13,713 nt of DNA from Victivallales bacterium. GTDB lineage: Bacteria > Verrucomicrobiota > Lentisphaeria > Oligosphaerales > Lenti-02. This document shows positions 1 to 6,024 of this stretch, piece after piece. Position 1 is the first letter of the stretch; each line of letters starts with the position of its first letter. The position numbers and the translations under genes are program-made. The notes below the pieces were generated by a model. It saw only the letters and a program-made list of their open reading frames with translations, did not search any database and was not told where the DNA came from. The DNA lies in the NCBI GenBank assembly GCA_018648945.1, contig JABGQJ010000091.1, positions 1-13,713 on the forward strand, written 5' to 3'.

Positions 1-178
1 GCCAGGTTTCGCCAATGTCAAAATCCTGCCTTGCTACTAGCCCCACGGCTTTGGCTTTGGTAGGCTTGTCTGGTCTTGTGACGCGGGTAGTCCCGGTGCG
101 CCCGCCCGCACCCCAGGCGAGAATTGCCGCCAGAATCGCAGCAACGGCTAGACTGAACACTCTTGAGCGTATCCGCAC
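1..178 (-). CDS. Secreted protein of unknown function, N-terminal part only (runs off the left edge)
   Basis: An open frame on the minus strand starts with GTG at 178-176 and stays open for 59 codons to the window edge. It begins MRIRSRVFSLAVAAILAAIL, which is a basic n-region followed by an alanine/leucine-rich core, as in a signal peptide or single membrane anchor. A GGGAG ribosome-binding site lies 7 nt upstream (186-190), which is why I accept this start. The segment after the signal is rich in Thr, Arg and Lys, then reads VGLVARQDFDIGETW. I do not recognise a family. The gene begins 58 bp after the stop of the URO-D-like gene on the same strand, so the two are probably co-transcribed. 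The mature part is inferred to be outside the cytoplasm. The call rests on start context and signal peptide only, because the C-terminal part is missing. Confidence 0.7.
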   Translation of the reverse strand, partial: MRIRSRVFSLAVAAILAAILAWGAGGRTGTTRVTRPDKPTKAKAVGLVARQDFDIGETW

Positions 179-185
179 GTGCCTA

Positions 186-190
186 CTCCC
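186..190 (-). promoter_or_regulatory. Shine-Dalgarno site that fixes a GTG start
   Basis: Read on the minus strand this is GGGAG, followed by 7 nt and then GTG at 178-176. It supports the unusual start codon of the partial secreted-protein gene. Confidence 0.6.
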
Positions 191-236
191 GTCTTGCTGG
201 GGGTTGCCTGGATGTCTCGCGCAGGTCGGCTAGCCG

Positions 237-1448
237 CTACCCGTTGGCCTTGGCGGTCTCGTAGATGGCGACGATCTTGTCGGCGGGGATCTCGGCGAGG
301 AGATTGTGGATGGCGCAGAAGACGAAGCCGGAGTCTTCGGCCAGGCAAGGCACGACTTCGGCGACTTGGCTCTTCACCTGCTCCAGCGTGCCGAGGGGGA
401 GCGTGGTCTGCGTGTCCACGCCGCCGCCCCAGAGGGCAATGCGCTTGCGGCAGACGTCCTTCCATTCGCGGTAGGAGTGGCCGCCCGCGTTCCACTGCAC
501 GGGATTCAGGATGTCGAAGTGGGCGTCGATGATGGCGTCGAGCAGATCGTAGATCGCCCCGCAACTGTGCAGAAACGTGAAGACCTCGGGAGCGACCCGG
601 TGGCAGGCGTCGTTGACTTTGCGGTAGAAGGGGGCGAACAGCTCGGCGAAGCTGTCAGGCGGCAGGATCGAAGCCTGTTGCGTGCCCTGGTCGTCGGCCG
701 CGAGCATGATGATATCGATATAGGGCGCGACGGCGGGGAGAACCTGTTCCAGTTGGCGAATGGCGTGGTCGGTGGAGATGGCGTGCAGTTCGCGTACATA
801 GCCAGGATCGAGCAGGCATTGCATGGAGAAGGAGGCCATGCCGCCCCGGAAGCCCAGGCCAGCGCCGACGCCGCGGAACATGATCGCCCGGTCGGTGGCT
901 TCACGAGCCCGTTTGCAGTAGGCGGCGAGAGCGTCGATGCGCTCCTGGGGTATGACCTGTTGCTCGAGATTCCTCGCCATCGCGTCCAGGTCAGCCTTCT
1001 GGGGCTCGGCCAGGAGATCCGGGGGCTGGCCACCGTGGGGCGCATCGAAGACGTAGGACTCGGTGACCATGGCGCGGTTGCCCTGCATGATCGTGCCGTC
1101 CGGCAGCACCTCGTAGTTCTCGGGATGCTGGACGAGGGCGGGAAGTCGACCGTCGAAGTCGTACTCGTGCCAGCGCTCGGGTTCCTCGACGGCGTTGGTG
1201 AAATCCGTGTTGCCGACGAAGCAGCAGTCGCAATCCAGCGCGTCGAGCACATCGGTGTCGGGGATGGCCAGCATCTGCCCCGTATCGAAGATCTTGGGCA
1301 GGCGCGACGGCAGGCCGAGGGCAGCCACCAGCGCCGGATAGGCGAAGCAACTGACCCCCGTGGACGCCATGGCGCTCAGGTCCTTGGGCAGTTGGTCCGT
1401 TTCCTGGAACTGGATCGAGGCACGCACGCGTTCGCGTCGAGTCATCAT
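237..1448 (-). CDS. Uroporphyrinogen decarboxylase (URO-D) family protein, probable methyltransferase-like
   Basis: This 403-residue cytoplasmic protein belongs to the URO-D/methyltransferase superfamily. It opens MMTRRERVRASIQF, the usual start of this family. The frame extends 31 codons further upstream, but ATG at 1448 has GGGAGA 7 nt before it, so I use that start. Family signatures are HSCGAIYDLLDAI (294-306), DILNPVQ (312-318), GGGVDTQ (341-347) with LPLGTLEQV after it, and GFVFCAIHN (374-382) near the end. H294, C296 and C378 are placed like the His-x-Cys...Cys zinc site of methylcobamide:CoM methyltransferases (MtaA/MtbA type). That suggests methyl transfer to or from a thiol or corrinoid rather than haem synthesis. 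No corrinoid protein gene is adjacent, so substrate and partner are unknown. The divergent neighbour is a D-2-hydroxyacid dehydrogenase. Family assignment is firm; the reaction is inferred. Confidence 0.92.
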   Translation of the reverse strand: MMTRRERVRASIQFQETDQLPKDLSAMASTGVSCFAYPALVAALGLPSRLPKIFDTGQMLAIPDTDVLDALDCDCCFVGNTDFTNAVEEPERWHEYDFDGRLPALVQHPENYEVLPDGTIMQGNRAMVTESYVFDAPHGGQPPDLLAEPQKADLDAMARNLEQQVIPQERIDALAAYCKRAREATDRAIMFRGVGAGLGFRGGMASFSMQCLLDPGYVRELHAISTDHAIRQLEQVLPAVAPYIDIIMLAADDQGTQQASILPPDSFAELFAPFYRKVNDACHRVAPEVFTFLHSCGAIYDLLDAIIDAHFDILNPVQWNAGGHSYREWKDVCRKRIALWGGGVDTQTTLPLGTLEQVKSQVAEVVPCLAEDSGFVFCAIHNLLAEIPADKIVAIYETAKANG

Positions 1449-1533
1449 TTGGCTGTCTCCCAGTATTGCGTTTGGGCGAACCACGGGGCACCGTATCGCC
1501 AGCACTTCCCATCCACAACCGGAATCTGGCTCC
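1449..1533. promoter_or_regulatory. Divergent intergenic region expected to hold two promoters
   Basis: These 85 bp separate two genes transcribed away from each other, so promoters for both must lie here or just inside the flanking genes. I found no convincing -35/-10 pair in either direction and no clear operator palindrome. The assignment rests on geometry. Confidence 0.45.
1456..1461 (-). promoter_or_regulatory. Shine-Dalgarno site deciding the URO-D-like start
   Basis: On the minus strand this reads GGGAGA, 7 nt before ATG at 1448. It favours that ATG over the in-frame upstream codon at 1541, which would run into the divergent gene's own start. Confidence 0.6.
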
Positions 1534-2511
1534 ATGCGCACGAATCAACCCGATATCTTCTTCTACGAGGCCTTTGAGGAAGAGCAGGCGGCCCTGCGTC
1601 GCTACCTGCCGTCCACGATCCAGGCGGGCTTCACCGACCAGACGATCCAGGAGTGTGGGCAGACAGCTCCTGGCGCGCCGGTGATCAGCCTGCGTACCCA
1701 GTCCACCATTCCCCCTGAATGGGCGGGCAGTCTGCGCGGCATCCTGACCCGCAGCACAGGCTACGACCATGTGACAGCCTACCGGCAGCAGACCGGCGTG
1801 CCCGTCCCGGCGGGGTACCTGCCGCTCTACTGCAACCGGGCGGTGGCGGAGCAGGCGCTCCTGCTGTGGATGGCCCTCCTGAGGCGTCTCCCCGTGCAGA
1901 CCGCGCAGTTCCAGAGCTTCCATCGCGATGGCCTGACTGGCCGCGAGACCGCAGACAGGACCCTCGCGGTGGTTGGCGTGGGCAACATCGGCAGTCAAGT
2001 CGTGCGGATCGGTCAAGGCCTGGACATGCGCGTGATTGGGGTGGACCCGGTCCGGCAAGTCGAGGGATTGGAGTACCTGGCCTTCGCGGACGCTCTGCCC
2101 CAGGCCGATATCCTCGTGTGCAGCATGAACCTGACCGCCGAGAACCGGCACTACTTCGACTGCGCCCGGCTGGCCCCCGCCAAGCCCGGACTCGTGTTCG
2201 TCAACGTCGCGCGTGGTGAACTCATGCGCATCCAGGATTTCCCGGCGTTGCTGGATGAAGGCACGATCGGCGGTCTGGGGATCGACGTCTACGACCACGA
2301 AGCGGCCCTGGCCGTCTCTTTGCGCACTGGTGCGGCATCTACCGACCCAGTGGTCCAGGCCACTCTCGACCTGGCCCGGCGCCCGAATGTCATCTGCACG
2401 CCGCACAATGCCTTCAACACCCAGGAAGCGGTGGAGCGGAAGTCCGAGCAGAGCATCCAGCAGTTCCAGCACTTCCAGGCCACCGGGACCTTCCTCTGGC
2501 CCGTGCCGTAG
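1534..2511 (+). CDS. D-isomer-specific 2-hydroxyacid dehydrogenase, NAD-dependent
   Basis: This 325-residue cytoplasmic enzyme would interconvert a 2-keto acid and a D-2-hydroxy acid using NAD(H). The Rossmann motif VVGVGNIG has G148, G150 and G153. D171 at the end of the next strand favours NAD over NADP. The catalytic triad is present: R227 (NVARGE), E256 (DVYDHE) and H291 (TPHNAF). Length matches the family (about 310-340). The frame is open 58 codons upstream, but I start at ATG 1534 because MRTNQPDIFFYEAFEEEQ begins the N-terminal substrate domain and the upstream part overlaps the divergent gene. The ribosome-binding site is weak (GGA about 10 nt upstream). The substrate cannot be read from sequence. 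Neighbouring beta-helix and Gfo/Idh genes suggest a sugar-derived acid, which is inference. Confidence 0.93.
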   Translation: MRTNQPDIFFYEAFEEEQAALRRYLPSTIQAGFTDQTIQECGQTAPGAPVISLRTQSTIPPEWAGSLRGILTRSTGYDHVTAYRQQTGVPVPAGYLPLYCNRAVAEQALLLWMALLRRLPVQTAQFQSFHRDGLTGRETADRTLAVVGVGNIGSQVVRIGQGLDMRVIGVDPVRQVEGLEYLAFADALPQADILVCSMNLTAENRHYFDCARLAPAKPGLVFVNVARGELMRIQDFPALLDEGTIGGLGIDVYDHEAALAVSLRTGAASTDPVVQATLDLARRPNVICTPHNAFNTQEAVERKSEQSIQQFQHFQATGTFLWPVP

Positions 2512-2598
2512 GCTCATCTGCTACGCCCGGAGGGGAAGTGGCGGGAACCGAAGCCGGGCAGTACCTTCCAGCAATGTCTGCACTGTCTGCCGCTACCC

Positions 2599-2604
2599 AG
2601 GGGA
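2599..2604 (+). promoter_or_regulatory. Shine-Dalgarno site deciding the beta-helix protein start
   Basis: AGGGGA lies 8 nt before ATG 2613. It supports starting there, directly at the signal peptide, rather than at the in-frame ATG 2538, which would put 25 unrelated residues ahead of the signal. Confidence 0.65.
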
Positions 2605-2612
2605 CCCCACGC

Positions 2613-5600
2613 ATGATCGCACGCCTCGCCTTTGTCGGATGCCTTGCGATATCTGTCCTGTTGGCCGCCCAGCCCCTCAAGCCAACCCTCGTCGAGACCA
2701 CTCTGCCCACGGCGGACGTGGTGGTGGCCTCGGTGGTTCTGGAGCCCGCTCAAGGAGATGCCACCCCGCGCATCCAGGAGGCCATCGACCGGGTGGCCGG
2801 GGCCGGCGGCGGGGTCGTCTTCCTGCGGACCGGTTGGTACCGCATCCGGGGCCGCCTGACCTTGAAGGAAGGTGCGGTCCTGCGCGGCGACTGGGTGGAA
2901 CCCAGCCAGGGGGTGAAGGGCACCGTCCTCGCCCTCTATGCGGGCAAAGGGGAAACCGACACGGCCCCAATCATCGCCATGCAGCGCGGCACCGGTCTGC
3001 GCGAGCTGACCTTCTGGTTCCCCGAGCAGAACGCGACCAAGCCTGTGCCATACCCATGGGTCGCCCGCACCGCAGACAAGATCGGCGGCGACAACACGAC
3101 GGTCATGGACGTGACCATCGTCAACGCTTGGCAAGGCGTGTGCATCGGGCCACAGTCGAACGAACTGCACACCATGCGCAACCTGTATCTCACCGCGCTC
3201 AAGACTGGCATCTCCATCGACAGCACCACCGACATCGGCCGCCTGAACCACGTGGTCATCTCCCCCCGCATCTGGGAACAGAGCGGCCTGCCTGGCGCGC
3301 CAATCGGGTCCGCCCGGACCGCCTGTCGGGGGCACCAAGCCAAAGCGGCGCTCGGGGTGGACATTGGGCGCAGCGACTGGGAATACATCCATGATGTCGA
3401 GATCGAAGGTCTGGCCATCGGCTTCAAGTTCCGCCAGGGCAAGCGCGGCGTCACCAATGCGGTGATGGTGCTCAGCAAGGCGGTGGATTGCGGGATCGCC
3501 CTCGTCCTGGAACGGCTCAACGGGGTCGGCTTGGCGGTCACTGGCTGCGAACTGGAGGGCACGCAGAGCGGGGTCCTCGCCCCCGAGAGCTTCACGACGG
3601 TCGCCACCTTCAACAGCTGTACCATCGGTGGCAAGCAGTCCGTGCAGCTGCAAGGCGACGGGGTACTGACCTTCCAGAACTGCAGCCTCAACGGCACTCT
3701 GACGGCCGAACGCGGCCAAGTGACCGCGCTGAACAGCTCCTTCGCCGCTGCGGGCCGGCACATCGTGCTGGGCTCGTCCGTTGGGCGCGCCCGCATCCTG
3801 GGCAATACCTTCGAGGGCAGGCCGCGCATCGAGAATCAGGCGCAGGCCGCGGATATCGGTATCTCCCATGCGCCGTTGGCCAAGGTCAAGCCGGACCTCA
3901 CACCCTACGTGTCGGCCCCCGTCCGCACGCCGCCGAAGCGAGCCCTTTTCGTGGTCACGGATTTCGGGGCGGATGGGAAGGCGGCGGACAACACACCCGC
4001 CTTTGCCAAAGCCCTGACTGCCGCCCGCGAGGCGGGCGGCGGCACCGTGTACGTGCCCGCCGGCCTCTACCGCTTCCAGGGACAGCTTCGGATCCCAACC
4101 GGCGTGGAACTGCGCGGTTGCTTCGATGTGCCACACCACACGATCTCCGCTGGCAGCGTGCTCATGAGCACTGCCGGGCGCGGCCAGGAAGGGGGAACGC
4201 CATTTGTGCAACTGGAACGGAGGTCCGGCCTGCGTGGGCTCACCTTCTGGTACCCGGAACAGAGCCTTGACACGCCCGTGCCCTACCCCTGGACGGTGCG
4301 CGGCCTCGGCCCAGGCTGCTGGCTGGAGGATGTCACCCTGGGCAACTCCTGGCAGGGAGTGGATTTCTGGACTCACGACAGCACCGGCCATCTGGTGCGC
4401 TACCTGGCGGGATGTTGCCTGAAGCGCGGGCTCTGGGTCAGCAAGTCGGCAGGGACCGGCTGGGTCGAGGACCTCCAGTTCAATCCCCACTACGCTCTGC
4501 GCCTGCCCAAGGGCCTGCCCCATCCCCCGATGACCGGCCGCACCGGTGGTGTCCTGATCGACTTCCTGCGGCAGAACCTGGAGGGAATGGTGTTTGGCGA
4601 CTGCGAGGACGAGCGGATCTTCGCCACCTTCCTCTATGCCGCCTACGATGGCATCGCCTTCCGTGACGACCTGGGCGGCACCAACTCCCGCATCCTGATC
4701 CACGGCACGGACACGGCCAGCCGGGCGGCCGTCATCGAACGTACCGGGCCAAAGGGGCTGGAGTTCATCGCGGCCCAGCTTGTGCCCCTCGGCAAATGGG
4801 AGGTCGCTGCGATTGTCACCCCGCCGAAGTTCAGAGGCGAGGTGAAGTTCTTCAATACCCAGGTCTGGGCCGGTGACCTCACGGCCGACCTCCAAGGCAC
4901 CGGGAAGGTGCTGATCCAGCAGATGAACACCCTCTCCGGTGGCTTCCGCCAGACCGCCGGGGAGACAGCCCTCCAGAACATCAACCTGAGTCGCGATATG
5001 CATCCGCACCTGATGATTGAGGGGGGGACGAGTGATCTCCTTGCCAATCAGTCGCGGCGCGGCATGCTCCGCTGGGAACGCGGCAAGCGGGCCAAGGTGA
5101 CGGCCTTCGGCAATGCCGCCTCGCTGCTAGGGACGCTGCCCCAAGGCGATCCCGCCCCGGGCAACCTTGCCACCAGCTGGGAGCAAGGCGATCCGGCTGG
5201 CCACACCGACCAACTGGCCAAAGGCGGCGGCATCCGGATCGTCACCGATGCCCATTGTGGCCCCGTGGATATCCCCGCAGGCGCGACCGGGAAGCGGGCG
5301 GTGAAACTGCAGGGCACATGCGCCAAGGGCAAGCACGGCTACGTCTACTTCAAGCTGGCCGATGGCCCCATCGCGATCCTTCCGGACAGTGTCCTCAGCT
5401 ACTCCATCCGCCCCCTCAATGCGGAGGGACAGCATGTGGCCGTGGACGGCGTTCTCGACAGCGGCCCCCCGCTTCGCGACCACCGGTTGGTCACCACGGA
5501 CAAAGGAAGCGCCCACCCAGGCACAGCCAAGGGCAAGATCGGCGAATGGACGCGCATCCATGTCCCGCTCGGCAAGGTCAGCGGCAAGACCATCCAGTAT

Positions 5601-5921
5601 CTGATGTTCGCCTACGACCATCGCGTTGCCAAGGAAGGGGAGTTTGCCTGCTTGGTGGACGACGTGCAGGTGCAGTCGGAGATGGCCAAGACCGGCGATT
5701 GGCGGATCCAGACCGTGGTCGGGCCCATGGGCCTCGCCTTGAGCGGCCCCAAGAACCCCATCCGCTACACCATCGATGGCAGCAACCCCGCCCCCGACTC
5801 CCTCCTCTACCGCAGGCCGATCCCGCTCCCCAAGCAGGGGATCCGGGAAGTGCGCTACGCAATCCAGCAGGCTGACGGCAAGTTGACGCCTCTGGTCTTT
5901 TCCTGCCTTCTCGGCAAGTAG
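2613..5921 (+). CDS. Large secreted double right-handed beta-helix protein (pectate lyase superfamily) with C-terminal accessory domains
   Basis: This 1102-residue protein starts with a signal peptide, MIARLAFVGCLAISVLLAAQ. It has two pectate-lyase-3-type modules. The first (about 48-425) opens RIQEAIDRVAGAGGGVVFLR and WYRIRGRLTLKEGAVLRGDW. The second (about 448-800) opens TDFGADGKAADNTPAFAKAL, then GGGTVYVPAGLYRFQGQL. Each then carries a closely matching block (128-176 and 539-583; shared GLR-LTFW, PVPYPW and N-WQGV). Residues about 895-1022 look like a jelly-roll carbohydrate-binding region. Residues about 1037-1090, with RYTIDGSNPAPDSLLY, resemble the chitobiase C-terminal fold. Such proteins bind or cleave acidic polysaccharides outside the cell. 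I could not identify catalytic residues, so enzyme versus binding protein is open. It lies 101 bp after the dehydrogenase gene. Confidence 0.88.
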   Translation: MIARLAFVGCLAISVLLAAQPLKPTLVETTLPTADVVVASVVLEPAQGDATPRIQEAIDRVAGAGGGVVFLRTGWYRIRGRLTLKEGAVLRGDWVEPSQGVKGTVLALYAGKGETDTAPIIAMQRGTGLRELTFWFPEQNATKPVPYPWVARTADKIGGDNTTVMDVTIVNAWQGVCIGPQSNELHTMRNLYLTALKTGISIDSTTDIGRLNHVVISPRIWEQSGLPGAPIGSARTACRGHQAKAALGVDIGRSDWEYIHDVEIEGLAIGFKFRQGKRGVTNAVMVLSKAVDCGIALVLERLNGVGLAVTGCELEGTQSGVLAPESFTTVATFNSCTIGGKQSVQLQGDGVLTFQNCSLNGTLTAERGQVTALNSSFAAAGRHIVLGSSVGRARILGNTFEGRPRIENQAQAADIGISHAPLAKVKPDLTPYVSAPVRTPPKRALFVVTDFGADGKAADNTPAFAKALTAAREAGGGTVYVPAGLYRFQGQLRIPTGVELRGCFDVPHHTISAGSVLMSTAGRGQEGGTPFVQLERRSGLRGLTFWYPEQSLDTPVPYPWTVRGLGPGCWLEDVTLGNSWQGVDFWTHDSTGHLVRYLAGCCLKRGLWVSKSAGTGWVEDLQFNPHYALRLPKGLPHPPMTGRTGGVLIDFLRQNLEGMVFGDCEDERIFATFLYAAYDGIAFRDDLGGTNSRILIHGTDTASRAAVIERTGPKGLEFIAAQLVPLGKWEVAAIVTPPKFRGEVKFFNTQVWAGDLTADLQGTGKVLIQQMNTLSGGFRQTAGETALQNINLSRDMHPHLMIEGGTSDLLANQSRRGMLRWERGKRAKVTAFGNAASLLGTLPQGDPAPGNLATSWEQGDPAGHTDQLAKGGGIRIVTDAHCGPVDIPAGATGKRAVKLQGTCAKGKHGYVYFKLADGPIAILPDSVLSYSIRPLNAEGQHVAVDGVLDSGPPLRDHRLVTTDKGSAHPGTAKGKIGEWTRIHVPLGKVSGKTIQYLMFAYDHRVAKEGEFACLVDDVQVQSEMAKTGDWRIQTVVGPMGLALSGPKNPIRYTIDGSNPAPDSLLYRRPIPLPKQGIREVRYAIQQADGKLTPLVFSCLLGK
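2994..3140 (+). repeat. Internal duplication of the beta-helix gene, copy 1
   Basis: This encodes residues 128-176 of the beta-helix protein, beginning GLRELTFWFPEQN and including PVPYPW and NAWQGV. It pairs with the block at 4227-4361. The match is seen at protein level and marks the repeated module within one gene. Confidence 0.8.
4227..4361 (+). repeat. Internal duplication of the beta-helix gene, copy 2
   Basis: This encodes residues 539-583, beginning GLRGLTFWYPEQS and including PVPYPW and NSWQGV. It is the counterpart of the block at 2994-3140 and is a few residues shorter between the PVPYPW and WQGV motifs. Confidence 0.8.
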
Positions 5922-6024
5922 GCAGCCGGCGGTTTCCCCTTCGCCCTCCTGCCAATTGTGTGGCTTGAGGGTACATTGCTGTGCGTTCCTTCCTTCCGTC
6001 CCCCCCACCCCATGAGACGTGCGC

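Noticed and set aside
237..1448. Assignment of the URO-D-like gene as hemE
   Set aside because: The protein has the HSCG and GFVFCAIHN pattern and the length of the methyltransferase-like branch, and no haem-synthesis genes are adjacent.
306..1577. A 423-codon plus-strand frame opposite the URO-D-like gene
   Set aside because: The minus-strand product has strong family motifs; the plus-strand frame has none and overlaps the divergent spacer.
991..2517. A 508-codon minus-strand frame across the dehydrogenase gene and the divergent spacer
   Set aside because: It crosses two well-supported genes and encodes an Arg/Gly/His-rich composition typical of shadow frames.
2525..2559. Possible terminator: GCCCGG and CCGGGC arms after the dehydrogenase gene
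   Set aside because: The stem is only 6 bp, the loop is 23 nt and no T-run follows. Such pairs are expected by chance at this GC content.
2514..5009. An 831-codon open frame on the minus strand, antisense to the beta-helix gene
   Set aside because: It is a by-product of high GC at third codon positions. Its translation is low-complexity and shows no family motif, while the plus-strand gene has a signal peptide and clear domains.
5921..5953. Possible terminator: GGCAG and CTGCC arms after the beta-helix gene
   Set aside because: A 5-bp stem with a 23-nt loop and no T-tract is not convincing.
5955..5977. Possible promoter before the kinase-like gene (TACATT as -10)
   Set aside because: No acceptable -35 element lies 16-18 bp upstream.
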